From a virus: a stretch of 64,000 nucleotides of DNA. The stretch covers positions 1 through 64,000 of the IMG/VR virus record IMGVR_UViG_3300024999_000048; one strand, written 5' to 3'. The notes beneath the pieces were generated by a model. It was not told the origin of the DNA. It saw nothing but the letters and a program-made list of their open reading frames with translations, and did not search any database. The position numbers and the translations under genes are program-made. Positions 40,320-47,960 of the stretch are shown piece after piece; the first letter of the stretch is position 1; every line of letters starts with the position of its first letter.

Positions 40320-40514
40320 ATGAGATATTTTGAAGTAATAATGAAAAGCGGAGAAAAGAATCATCTTTCATATGATGCAGTAGAAATTCAAAGAGATGGA
40401 ATATCAGAAATTATTAAAGAAATTGATAGGAATGATTTTTTGAGAGAAAAAGAAGGAATATGTGAAGAATTGTTGTGCCATTCATGCGAAGAAAATAAAT
40501 GCAGTATTATTTAA
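40320..40514 (+). CDS. Protein ending in the CHSCEENKC module, 64 aa
   Basis: ATG 40320 after GAAAAGGAAAG. A beta-like first half (MRYFEVIMKSGEKNHLSYDA) ends in ICEELLCHSCEENKCSII. The same module starts the 60-residue protein at 45364 (ICEKLICHSCEENKCDI), a shared small Cys motif in two unrelated contexts. Probable zinc site. Function unknown. Confidence 0.75.
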   Translation: MRYFEVIMKSGEKNHLSYDAVEIQRDGISEIIKEIDRNDFLREKEGICEELLCHSCEENKCSII

Positions 40515-40551
40515 TACGAAAAATACATTTAAATGAAAGGGGTGTAAGGCA

Positions 40552-40710
40552 ATGATTAAAATTTGTACAGCATGTGGTCAAGAAATAGACACAAAAGAAC
40601 AACCATATTTCAAAATTGGTAGTAAATATATCTGTGATGATACTGTTAATGTAGATTGTTGTACTATTTTCTTGAGTTGGCACAGAAAGAACGAAGATAA
40701 GACTGAATAA
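40552..40710 (+). CDS. Small zinc protein, 52 aa
   Basis: ATG 40552 after GAAAGGGG. CTACGQEI and CDDTVNVDCC supply five cysteines for one zinc site. Unknown partner. Confidence 0.75.
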   Translation: MIKICTACGQEIDTKEQPYFKIGSKYICDDTVNVDCCTIFLSWHRKNEDKTE

Positions 40711-40754
40711 GTTGGCACTTTTATTCCAATTAAAATGAGAAAAGGAGATACATA

Positions 40755-41093
40755 ATGGAAACAATTAGACAAACAATTCTAATTAATAAACCTAAAATTC
40801 TTAACAATAAAGAACATTCATTTTATGATTGGGGAAATTATATCAAAGAATATGTTGATGTATTAGAAAAACAACTTTGCGAATTATTTTCTAATGCTCA
40901 TAAATATTTCTGTGATAAAGAGAGTAAATTAGTTGGAAGAGATAGTTGGTTAGGGAATCATATCAGACCAAACAAACAATTGTATATTTATGATTTCTGG
41001 GAAATGGAAAATATCGAAGAATTTAGTTTTGGATTTAATTCAACTAGAGGCAAGGATATCGGTAAATTAGTTGTGGATATTAAGTGGGTGTAA
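40755..41093 (+). CDS. Unknown protein, 112 aa
   Basis: ATG 40755 after AAAAGGAG. Helical N-terminal half, then WLGNHIRPNKQLYIYDFWEM and a beta-rich end. No motif identified. Confidence 0.75.
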   Translation: METIRQTILINKPKILNNKEHSFYDWGNYIKEYVDVLEKQLCELFSNAHKYFCDKESKLVGRDSWLGNHIRPNKQLYIYDFWEMENIEEFSFGFNSTRGKDIGKLVVDIKWV

Positions 41094-41122
41094 ATATTTT
41101 GAATATTAAGGAGGTTAATATT

Positions 41123-41371
41123 ATGCATGGAATTTGTAAAGAGTGTGGATTTGAGGGAGATTGTATCAGTGCGGAAAATGATTTATGCGCCGAATGTAAT
41201 GAAGATATTAGACAATGTGAAATTTGTAAATTCCCATGTCGCACTATAGAAGAACAAACTAGAAAAATTGGTTTGAAATCATGCTTGAATTGTAGTTGGG
41301 AAGGTTGTACTAGTTATGGGCTTGATGAAAAGATTTGTGATATATTTAATGCAAAAGATAGTTTGAAATGA
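41123..41371 (+). CDS. Multi-zinc-finger protein, 82 aa
   Basis: The start is ATG 41123, after TAAGGAGG. An in-frame ATG 41084 is inside the previous gene. Eleven cysteines in the pattern CKECGF..C..CAECN..CEICKFPC...CLNCSWEGC suggest two or three small zinc fingers. Probably a binding adaptor. Confidence 0.8.
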   Translation: MHGICKECGFEGDCISAENDLCAECNEDIRQCEICKFPCRTIEEQTRKIGLKSCLNCSWEGCTSYGLDEKICDIFNAKDSLK

Positions 41372-41407
41372 TGTTTTCCTAGTATTTTAGAAAAGGAGTG
41401 ATAATTT

Positions 41408-41713
41408 ATGTCAAGAAAAGAGAATTATTATGCAACTACTGTCCAAAGATATTTACCTAAAGCACAAGAAATTTGGAAAGATTATAAAGTTTCACATCAG
41501 TTTATTATTATTTGTAAAACTAACTCAATTGCTAATGCCAACAAAATTGCTCAAGATTTTGGGTTTGAGAAGAATACATTTAAAAGTGATGTAACACGTA
41601 ATTATATTAGAGCAGAAGAAATTAAATCTTTAGAAGAATCAAAGTCAAAATTTATTATTCGTCCTATACAAGCATGGGAAAATGAATCTAAAGATATTAT
41701 GGAAGTATTGTAA
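41408..41713 (+). CDS. Unknown protein, 101 aa
   Basis: ATG 41408 after AAAAGGAG. Basic helical start (KENYYATTVQRYLPKAQE), a beta segment HQFIIICKTNS and further helices. No family recognised. Confidence 0.75.
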   Translation: MSRKENYYATTVQRYLPKAQEIWKDYKVSHQFIIICKTNSIANANKIAQDFGFEKNTFKSDVTRNYIRAEEIKSLEESKSKFIIRPIQAWENESKDIMEVL

Positions 41714-41774
41714 AAGGAGGATATTAATAATTTTGATCCCTTAAAAGAATCGTTTGATAGGTAGGGGTAAATTA

Positions 41775-42083
41775 ATGTTTAAAAGATGCTCTAATTGCAA
41801 ACATAAAACCGTAGGAGAAGATAAAGAACCTTGTATTAGTTGTAGATGTAATTGGGTGGCTGAACCAATTGATAAGAATGATTGTTATACTATTATCACA
41901 CATTTCGGAGATTTAAAAGGTAATGCATATATAGATAAGGATTTATATTGTGAAACGCAAGGATGCCATAGTAAACAATTTGTAATAAATTGGGATGATG
42001 GATCTATCACTATTAATTGTAGTTCTGGTTTAGCTTGGATTAATAGAACAACTCTACAATTAGTACAATATCCTCATCATTAA
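41775..42083 (+). CDS. Cys-rich protein, 102 aa
   Basis: The start is ATG 41775, after TAGGGG. FKRCSNCKHKTVGEDKEPCI then CRC gives an N-terminal zinc site. The C-terminal half is beta-rich with two more cysteines (ITINCSSGLAW). A strong AAAAGGAGG at 41712-41720 precedes only a 12-codon frame without a usual start. Confidence 0.7.
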   Translation: MFKRCSNCKHKTVGEDKEPCISCRCNWVAEPIDKNDCYTIITHFGDLKGNAYIDKDLYCETQGCHSKQFVINWDDGSITINCSSGLAWINRTTLQLVQYPHH

Positions 42084-42128
42084 AATTATCCTACGAACTC
42101 ATACTTTCATCGTATGTCAATTATGGGT

Positions 42129-42157
42129 TTGAAAATCAAAGCATTTGGAAGTATAAT
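42129..42157 (+). promoter_or_regulatory. Sigma-70-type promoter
   Basis: TTGAAA (42129-42134), 17-base spacer, TATAAT (42152-42157). Shares GAAAATCA and AAGTATAATTA with the promoter at 45806, so the two may be co-regulated. Confidence 0.7.
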
Positions 42158-42189
42158 TAAGTATTAACAAGTATGAGGGAGGTAAATTT

Positions 42190-42468
42190 ATGATAACTGC
42201 AATAAAATTATCAAAAGAAGAAGTTTATACCGTTATTTGTAATCATTTTCAAATAAAAGGTCATATGGTTGCAGGAATTGAATCAAAAACAAAATTATTC
42301 AAAGGATTATACGAATTAAAAGTTATGTTAGTTAATGGGAATTATTTTATTTTAACAAAAGATGAGGCTTTTACCATAGTATGTGAATATTATCAAAGTA
42401 AAGGATATAAAGTTAATGGAATTTATATCTTAAATAATGGAGACTCTTTTGAACTGGTTACTCGTTAA
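42190..42468 (+). CDS. Protein with internal duplication, 92 aa
   Basis: ATG 42190 after GAGGGAGG. Residues 9-30 (KEEVYTVICNHFQIKGHMV...) and 57-78 (KDEAFTIVCEYYQSKGYKV...) are two copies of a helix-turn unit separated by a strand pair. Probably two tandem small domains. Function unknown. Confidence 0.8.
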   Translation: MITAIKLSKEEVYTVICNHFQIKGHMVAGIESKTKLFKGLYELKVMLVNGNYFILTKDEAFTIVCEYYQSKGYKVNGIYILNNGDSFELVTR

Positions 42469-42494
42469 ATAACACGAAAGGTAGGTTTTAAGTT

Positions 42495-42733
42495 ATGTTT
42501 GGCTACAATTATAAATACAAATATATCTATTTTTTAAAGATAAAAGAGTCCAAGATACAGCAGATTTAGTAGCTACAAGACTAGAAGAGAGTGAGAGATA
42601 CTATATTCACAAATGCAGAGGTGGAGAGTTTAGAACAGGAGATATAGTCTCTAAAGATGAGTTTGTAAAGATGTTGGTGTTAGTAACTAGACCAATTGTG
42701 TTGAGTGACAGTTATATCGATTTGGAATTATAG
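42495..42733 (+). pseudogene. Frameshifted gene, about 79 residues if repaired
   Basis: ATG 42495 starts MFGYNYKYKYIY. One T is missing from the run 42530-42535. Restoring it gives FFKDKRVQDTADLVATRLEE to SDSYIDLEL and TAG 42731-42733. Family unknown. Confidence 0.6.
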
Positions 42734-42743
42734 GAGGTAAAAC

Positions 42744-42944
42744 ATGAGTAAAAAGTTAGTATTTATTAAAACAAAAGCTGAGATATTTTGTCCATTCTGC
42801 AAAGAAAATAATTGGTGGGATTATGATCATATACAAATAAAACAAGGAAAATACAGTGGCGATTACACTCTGCTTACTAAAATTGAATGTCAGTGCGGAT
42901 ACTGTGCAATGTTTAGAGATGATTGTTTAGAGTGCCTGAATTGA
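42744..42944 (+). CDS. Zinc-ribbon protein, 66 aa
   Basis: ATG 42744 after TAGGAGG. CPFCKENNWWDYD and CQCGYC...CLEC provide two or more Cys pairs, a ribbon resembling DnaK-suppressor or RNA polymerase accessory types only in outline. Unknown. Confidence 0.8.
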   Translation: MSKKLVFIKTKAEIFCPFCKENNWWDYDHIQIKQGKYSGDYTLLTKIECQCGYCAMFRDDCLECLN

Positions 42945-42994
42945 AATGTATCAAGTAGTTTGTTACATTTAAAGAAGAAAGTGGTTGATTAGAC

Positions 42995-43423
42995 ATGAAT
43001 TTAGAACAAGCAATTTCTATAGCATCATTAGCTCATGCAGGACAATTAGACAAAGGTGGAGAACCTTATATTTTACATCCACTCAGAGTTATGATGAAAC
43101 TTAAAGATGAGAAACAAAGAATTGTTGCTGTATTACATGATGTTATAGAAGATACAAAAGTAACGATTCAAGATTTATTAGATCAAGGATTGGATTGTGA
43201 CTTGGCAAATATTGTTTTGATTTTAACCAGACGTAAAGATGAGAATTATGATGAATATATAAATCGTATATGTTATGATGAACTTGCGATGAGAGTAAAA
43301 TTAGCAGATTTAAATGACAATATGGATATGTCTAGAATTGATATTTTAACAAAAAAAGATTATCAACGTTTGGCTAAATATCGTGTAGCTAGAAGTATAT
43401 TGGAGAATATTTTGTTTGGATAG
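42995..43423 (+). CDS. HD-domain ppGpp hydrolase-like protein, 142 aa
   Basis: Reads as the hydrolase half of RelA/SpoT or MESH1-type small alarmone hydrolases: AHAGQLDKGGEPYILHPLRV, VAVLHDVIEDT (the HD pair) and VKLADLNDNMD. These enzymes remove the 3'-pyrophosphate of (p)ppGpp using Mn2+. No synthetase domain is present. In a phage it could erase the stringent or toxic alarmone signal during infection (inference). AAGAAAG precedes ATG 42995. Confidence 0.85.
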   Translation: MNLEQAISIASLAHAGQLDKGGEPYILHPLRVMMKLKDEKQRIVAVLHDVIEDTKVTIQDLLDQGLDCDLANIVLILTRRKDENYDEYINRICYDELAMRVKLADLNDNMDMSRIDILTKKDYQRLAKYRVARSILENILFG

Positions 43424-43471
43424 TTCCGAGGAAACAAAAGATTTAATTGAAATTGGAGGAGGAATAAACAT

Positions 43472-43837
43472 ATGAAATCATGGAATGAAGTTAAACCTAA
43501 TATGGTAGTTTATATTAAAGATCCAATCGAAGTCTATGAAGATGAAACTGCAATTGGAAGTACAAAAGCGTTTCAAAAAGCTCAGATTAATGTGTGTGAT
43601 AATGAGAGTGTAGAAGTAATTATTGATGGTGGGCAATTTGATGGTTATGATTTCTATTGGTATATCAAAACAGATAAACCTGAAGAATTATTAACAAAGG
43701 AAGAATATAATTTGCTAAATATTAGCGAAAAGAAGATTTGGATTGAACTTCAAAAGTATTTAAAGAAAATTGATGCGCTTAAAGAAAAATCGGAAGATAT
43801 TTTGGAAATTAAGAGATTAATTGAGAAAAATCAATAG
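43472..43837 (+). CDS. Unknown protein, 121 aa
   Basis: ATG 43472 after GGAGGAGG. MKSWNEVKPNMVVYIKDPIE suggests a small beta-barrel, and the C-terminal third is a charged coiled coil (KKIDALKEKSEDILEIKRLI). Unknown. Confidence 0.8.
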   Translation: MKSWNEVKPNMVVYIKDPIEVYEDETAIGSTKAFQKAQINVCDNESVEVIIDGGQFDGYDFYWYIKTDKPEELLTKEEYNLLNISEKKIWIELQKYLKKIDALKEKSEDILEIKRLIEKNQ

Positions 43838-43873
43838 AACGAAAGTAGAGTTTAAAAAGAAAGGGTGATAATT

Positions 43874-44059
43874 ATTTTAAAAATTACTTTTACTCTAAAT
43901 ATACCTTGGATCACAGGAGAACCTGCTGGAACAATTATATCAATTGAGCAACATACACAAAGAGAAGTTAATCAATGGGTTAAACATCATAAAAAGCATT
44001 GTGGTCTAGATGTTATAAGTATTACTGGCGAAGCTACGGATACATTAAAAGATTCGTAA
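43874..44059 (+). CDS. Small protein with apparent ATT start, 61 aa
   Basis: AAGAAAGGGTGATAATT-ATT reproduces the spacing of the common leader AAGAAAGGATGATTAAA-ATG exactly, with ATT in place of ATG. The only canonical start, GTG 43865, lies inside the ribosome site. The product (LKITFTLNIPWITGEPAGTI...) ends ITGEATDTLKDS. Unknown function. Confidence 0.65.
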   Translation: MLKITFTLNIPWITGEPAGTIISIEQHTQREVNQWVKHHKKHCGLDVISITGEATDTLKDS

Positions 44060-44105
44060 CCGAATGAAATAGATAATTTAATTGAAAAGAGAAAGGTGAT
44101 AGATT

Positions 44106-44552
44106 ATGAATAAAAGTCTGAATATTATTGTTGACACAACCTGTTTTGATGATTACAAGTCAATGATAGAATTAGTAATTATCAATATGTTCGCAGAGAT
44201 AAATGAAAAGTTGTCCAGAGGTGACGAAATAAGCAGAGAGGATAAGAACGCAATTCTTATTATGTTTCAAGTAGTGCATGAAGATTGTAAATGCATAAAG
44301 AAAATTAACATTAATGAGGATGAACGTAGTTATGAAGGCTCTATACAAGAATTAGTAAACCTAGCTTCTGCAAGTGGAATTATGAGTCACTTTGAGAAAT
44401 TGATAAAACAGTATGTTAATGTTTTTGGCAAATCAGGTGAGATATTAAAAATCACAATATGCAACTTTGAAGACAGCAAATATAAAGATAAATTAAAGTA
44501 TCAATTAAAAAAATACTTCGACAATGAATTGATTGAATTAAAATGGAAATAA
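44106..44552 (+). CDS. Unknown helical protein, 148 aa
   Basis: ATG 44106 after GAGAAAGG. Mostly helices, with CKCIKKININEDERSYEGS in the middle. No domain recognised. Confidence 0.8.
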   Translation: MNKSLNIIVDTTCFDDYKSMIELVIINMFAEINEKLSRGDEISREDKNAILIMFQVVHEDCKCIKKININEDERSYEGSIQELVNLASASGIMSHFEKLIKQYVNVFGKSGEILKITICNFEDSKYKDKLKYQLKKYFDNELIELKWK

Positions 44553-44629
44553 AACAGTGATTTTAAAGTATTTATATGTTTGAAAAACGGAGCATTACGG
44601 AGCAAATGGAAGCATGGAGGAGATAGAAA

Positions 44630-44791
44630 ATGGATAGTAAATTACAAAGATTAAATTCTCTAAATTATCAAGCGTCAAAACTTTTAGAATCATATTCTGA
44701 TATTTTTATTGAGAATTATGGATTAGCAATTGAATTTGGAAATGTTTTGGTCACAATTAATACTTTGATTGAAAAAGAAGAAATTGAATAG
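44630..44791 (+). CDS. Small helical protein, 53 aa
   Basis: ATG 44630 after GGAGGAG. MDSKLQRLNSLNYQASKLLE, two helices. Just upstream, GGAGCAT-TACGGAGCA-AATGGAAGCAT is a short imperfect triple repeat. Unknown. Confidence 0.7.
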   Translation: MDSKLQRLNSLNYQASKLLESYSDIFIENYGLAIEFGNVLVTINTLIEKEEIE

Positions 44792-44827
44792 GCATGGCAA
44801 TTTCGATGAATAGGAGAATTAAATAAA

Positions 44828-45085
44828 ATGAAATTATTAATGTGTAAAAACTGTGGAGACGTTTTTAGTCTTGATTATCAAGAAAAACATTGTAAATGCA
44901 AAGGTATAAAAGGTAAATATTTAGATGATTTGAATGCCGAATATTATGGAGATGATGCAATCCCGTTAGGTTTTGCAAATAATAGTATATCTTTTGCTAT
45001 TAATAATCAACCATTGAATGGTATGGGATATAATTTTAATGCTTTTGTTATTCCTAAAGAATGTGATACTTTTATTAAAAAGTAA
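44828..45085 (+). CDS. Conserved zinc-ribbon phage protein, 85 aa
   Basis: ATG 44828 after ATAGGAG. CKNCGDVFSLDYQEKHCKC..IKGKY (zinc ribbon), then IPLGFANNSISFAI and FVIPKEC form a pattern I recognise from Bacillota phages and prophages as a conserved hypothetical. Partner unknown. Confidence 0.8.
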   Translation: MKLLMCKNCGDVFSLDYQEKHCKCKGIKGKYLDDLNAEYYGDDAIPLGFANNSISFAINNQPLNGMGYNFNAFVIPKECDTFIKK

Positions 45086-45128
45086 GTTTAATATAATAAA
45101 CAAATTTACTTGAAAGCGAGGAAATATA

Positions 45129-45341
45129 ATGGCTGGATGTGGAATAAGACGATGTTGTGAAAATTGCAATAATCAAGTAGAAGTTAAGAAATATGTTTAT
45201 TATTGTAAATTCGGAGAAAAAGTATTTCAGGAATGTCAAGTGGAGTATCCAGAAGATTTAAAAGCAGGGAAACTTTATGATCCAATGCTAAAAGATTTAG
45301 TTTTGAAAAAAGATTGTTTCGTATTATTGGAAGGTTATTAG
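45129..45341 (+). CDS. Cys-rich protein, 70 aa
   Basis: ATG 45129 after AAGCGAGG. MAGCGIRRCCENCNNQVEVK, then YYCKFGEKVFQECQV, seven cysteines, at least one metal site. Unknown. Confidence 0.75.
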   Translation: MAGCGIRRCCENCNNQVEVKKYVYYCKFGEKVFQECQVEYPEDLKAGKLYDPMLKDLVLKKDCFVLLEGY

Positions 45342-45363
45342 GAATAGGTAGGAGGATATCAGA

Positions 45364-45546
45364 ATGAATATATGTGAAAAGTTAATTTGTCATTCTTGTG
45401 AAGAAAATAAGTGTGACATAAAGGAATTTGCTAAGTTAAATGGTATTTCAGAAGATATGGCAAAAGAGATTCTTGAAGAATATCATGCAGACCAAGAAGC
45501 TCAAATGCAAGAAGTATATGAGGATATTATAAGATCATCTCGTTAA
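45364..45546 (+). CDS. Protein starting with the CHSCEENKC module, 60 aa
   Basis: ATG 45364 after TAGGAGG. ICEKLICHSCEENKCDIKEF followed by a helical, acidic tail. The module also ends the 64-residue protein at 40320. Confidence 0.75.
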   Translation: MNICEKLICHSCEENKCDIKEFAKLNGISEDMAKEILEEYHADQEAQMQEVYEDIIRSSR

Positions 45547-45587
45547 AGGCATAAACCTTAAATCTGTTATGAAGGAGGGTAAAAGGT

Positions 45588-45776
45588 GTGTTTTCTACTA
45601 ATGAAGATGTAACAATCCATGATTCTGATTTTGAATTTTATTTAAAAGGCAAACCTACTGGTGAATATGCGAGAGGTAGAGTTATTAAGAAAGATGGAAG
45701 TATATATCATGTAAAACTATATTGTAATGGCGAAGTCTATGCGGTGATAGAAAAATTCTTATATAGAGCATGGTAA
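45588..45776 (+). CDS. Unknown protein, 62 aa, GTG start
   Basis: GTG 45588 is 9 bases after GAAGGAGGG. Starts MFSTNEDVTIHDSDFEFYLK, beta-rich with KGKPTGEYARGRVIKKDGS, like a small SH3-type barrel. Unknown. Confidence 0.75.
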   Translation: MFSTNEDVTIHDSDFEFYLKGKPTGEYARGRVIKKDGSIYHVKLYCNGEVYAVIEKFLYRAW

Positions 45777-45805
45777 TAAAACAACCATTCTATAGACTTT
45801 ATTAC

Positions 45806-45834
45806 TGGAAAATCATAGTAATATCAAGTATAAT
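45806..45834 (+). promoter_or_regulatory. Sigma-70-type promoter
   Basis: TGGAAA (45806-45811), 17-base spacer, TATAAT (45829-45834), before ATG 45855. Sequence-related to the promoter at 42129. Confidence 0.6.
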
Positions 45835-45854
45835 TAGCATGAGAGGTGTAAATC

Positions 45855-46034
45855 ATGCAAGATATTATCAATACTATTAAAATATCAAATAATCCCAAAG
45901 AAGTAAAACAAATTTTAAAATCATTGAAAATTAAAGAAGTGATTAAAGTAGCGAATGGTTTGAATGTTAAGATTAGAGGCAATGAGAATAAAACAGAGAT
46001 TATTAGTAATATTATTTTGGAAATTATGAAATAG
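45855..46034 (+). CDS. Small protein with SAP-like end, 59 aa
   Basis: ATG 45855 after GAGAGG. The last half (VIKVANGLNVKIRGNENKTE...ISNII) resembles a SAP motif, a helix-loop-helix DNA-binding element. The match is tentative. First gene after the promoter. Confidence 0.65.
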   Translation: MQDIINTIKISNNPKEVKQILKSLKIKEVIKVANGLNVKIRGNENKTEIISNIILEIMK

Positions 46035-46050
46035 AAAGGTTGTTAATGAT

Positions 46051-46206
46051 ATGCAAGTAGAAATTATTCACACAAATGAAACTGGGCAATGGCAATGGGC
46101 AGTACAATTTGCCGGAACAGATATGTGGTTAAATGCTTTTGAGACGAATGAATTGGCAGTAGAATATTGTGAAATTAACGGTTATATAATTAAGGATAAG
46201 GAGTGA
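46051..46206 (+). CDS. Unknown protein, 51 aa
   Basis: ATG 46051 after GAAAGG. MQVEIIHTNETGQWQWAVQF, Trp-rich, alpha/beta. Unknown. Confidence 0.7.
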   Translation: MQVEIIHTNETGQWQWAVQFAGTDMWLNAFETNELAVEYCEINGYIIKDKE

Positions 46207-46213
46207 ATAATAT

Positions 46214-46393
46214 TTGAAACTAAATATTAGGCAAGTAGGTCTATGGTGGAAATGGAATGAATATTGCAACAATTGTGGTAAACAAATCAGAGATGACAGT
46301 TTTTCATCAAGTGTCAAACCTGACGAGGATAAGACTGATTATTGTTTAGAATGTTTAAATAAAATTCATAATGGTATTGTTGACAAGTCTTGA
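46214..46393 (+). CDS. Zinc-ribbon protein, 59 aa, TTG start
   Basis: TTG 46214 after AAGGAG, which is inside the previous gene. YCNNCGKQIRDD and YCLECLNKI make a two-pair zinc ribbon. Unknown partner. Confidence 0.75.
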   Translation: MKLNIRQVGLWWKWNEYCNNCGKQIRDDSFSSSVKPDEDKTDYCLECLNKIHNGIVDKS

Positions 46394-46426
46394 GTATAAA
46401 TGCAAAAATAAAATTTATTAATGTGG

Positions 46427-46456
46427 TTGACTTATGAATTAATGGTATGGTAGAAT
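46427..46456 (+). promoter_or_regulatory. Sigma-70-type promoter
   Basis: TTGACT (46427-46432), 18-base spacer ending TGG, TAGAAT (46451-46456), 35 bases before ATG 46491. Confidence 0.65.
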
Positions 46457-46490
46457 AGGGTAAGAATAAATTTTGAGAGGCGGAGCAAAG

Positions 46491-46871
46491 ATGGGATATG
46501 GAAGAATTCAGTCTCTATCAGAGATAGAATTACATCAAGCATTTGACGAGATTGTGAAATACAACAATGGAGGATTTCTTGCAGAAGATGCACTTGTGAG
46601 ACAAATTAGGAATGAATTTGCTAAAGAAATGGGTAGCGAATCTTTAGATATGGGATGTATTCATGCTTGTAATGAAATTACATTTGAGATTGCTAAAAGA
46701 CATTATGATCCAAAAGGTAAAGAATATCGTGTATATTATAAAGACCACGCAAATACAACGTGGCCTGAGTGGTTTGATTTTGCTGGATCTACAATAGAGG
46801 AAGCAGAAGAAGTTAAGTCAAGAATTGAAGAGGTTGAAACTGTTTATGATGTAGAGATTAGATGCGTCTAG
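46491..46871 (+). CDS. Unknown protein, 126 aa
   Basis: ATG 46491 after GAGGCGGAG. Helical N-terminal two thirds (LSEIELHQAFDEIVKYNNGG), then YRVYYKDHANTTWPEWFDFA and a final strand-helix-strand. No known family. Confidence 0.75.
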   Translation: MGYGRIQSLSEIELHQAFDEIVKYNNGGFLAEDALVRQIRNEFAKEMGSESLDMGCIHACNEITFEIAKRHYDPKGKEYRVYYKDHANTTWPEWFDFAGSTIEEAEEVKSRIEEVETVYDVEIRCV

Positions 46872-46906
46872 TCTCATCTCTATAAAATTGAGAGGTGGAA
46901 TTATCA

Positions 46907-47083
46907 ATGAACTCAAATGAAAAGTATTATGAATTTCTTGACAATCTAAGAGAAAGTGGAGTAACCAATATGTTTGGTGCAACGGAATATTTAATGGAAG
47001 CATTTTCTGATTTATTAGAAGTTAAAGCAAGGGAAATATTGAGAAGTTGGATGAAGACTTTTTCAGATAGGCATCCAGAATAA
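46907..47083 (+). CDS. Small helical protein, 58 aa
   Basis: ATG 46907 after GAGAGGTGG. MNSNEKYYEFLDNLRESGVT, three helices. Resembles short phage proteins of unknown role. Confidence 0.7.
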   Translation: MNSNEKYYEFLDNLRESGVTNMFGATEYLMEAFSDLLEVKAREILRSWMKTFSDRHPE

Positions 47084-47131
47084 AATCATCAAGGATGAAC
47101 TTTAAAGAAATTAGAAGGGAATGATTTAATT

Positions 47132-47470
47132 ATGCTTCAAATGTATAAGGGATTTTATTATAATGGAGATTATGCGATATATGGTGATGTATGGAATAAA
47201 GTACCTAATAATTTTTTTGGTTCAGGTATAGCCAGAAAAGTATTATATGAAATTGACAAATATTATGAGTATTTAGATAAAGAAAAATATATAGACTTTA
47301 AAGATTATATTGATAAAAATATTGATGATTTAAATTATAAATTAAACAACATAGATATCCTAATTGAAGATGGTTTAGATATTGGTGGAGTTTCTATGAT
47401 TATTCAATTGGTAAATGGCACTTCATTAATTATTAATACAAGTGAATGGGGATCTATCAAAAGACTTTAA
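47132..47470 (+). CDS. Unknown protein, 112 aa
   Basis: ATG 47132 after GAAGGGAATG. Tyr/Asp-rich, alpha/beta (GFYYNGDYAIYGDVWNKVPN). No motif. Confidence 0.75.
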   Translation: MLQMYKGFYYNGDYAIYGDVWNKVPNNFFGSGIARKVLYEIDKYYEYLDKEKYIDFKDYIDKNIDDLNYKLNNIDILIEDGLDIGGVSMIIQLVNGTSLIINTSEWGSIKRL

Positions 47471-47519
47471 GAATAATGTGATACCTTTTGAAAGAAGATT
47501 AGAAAGGATGTGATAAATC

Positions 47520-47930
47520 ATGAAAACATATATGACAATTTTTATCCCAGAATTAGAAATTATGAAAACAGTTAGCAAAGACATTATTAAAATTGATTTA
47601 GATAATCCATTTAAAGTAAGTGGTAAGAAAGATAATTATTATAAAGTTGATCCTTATTTATATTCTAATAATGGTCATATTATTGATGCAATAAATGAAA
47701 AACAGTTGAAAAATTTAAACCACTATGAAAGTGTAATTATTGTTAATGGTGAATATTTATCAGATATATTAGAATTAGAATTTAATACTCTGTATCATCA
47801 GTTAAATAATATCGGAGTTATAGTAACTTATACAGGTGATTGTGATGAATATGACGGTGAGCAAATTGCAGTTAGTAAAATGATTGCTTATGCAAGTGAA
47901 TTAAAGGCGATTTGCGAGAAGATAATTTAA
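47520..47930 (+). CDS. Unknown protein, 136 aa
   Basis: ATG 47520 after GAAAGGATG. Beta-rich first half, helical C-terminal end (AVSKMIAYASELKAICEKI). No motif. Confidence 0.75.
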   Translation: MKTYMTIFIPELEIMKTVSKDIIKIDLDNPFKVSGKKDNYYKVDPYLYSNNGHIIDAINEKQLKNLNHYESVIIVNGEYLSDILELEFNTLYHQLNNIGVIVTYTGDCDEYDGEQIAVSKMIAYASELKAICEKII

Positions 47931-47960
47931 GGTATTTAAAGAAAGAGGAGACACATAAAA

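Noticed and set aside
41712-41760. Gene after AAAAGGAGG at 41712
   Set aside because: Only a 12-codon frame without a usual start follows before a TAG. Too little to call.
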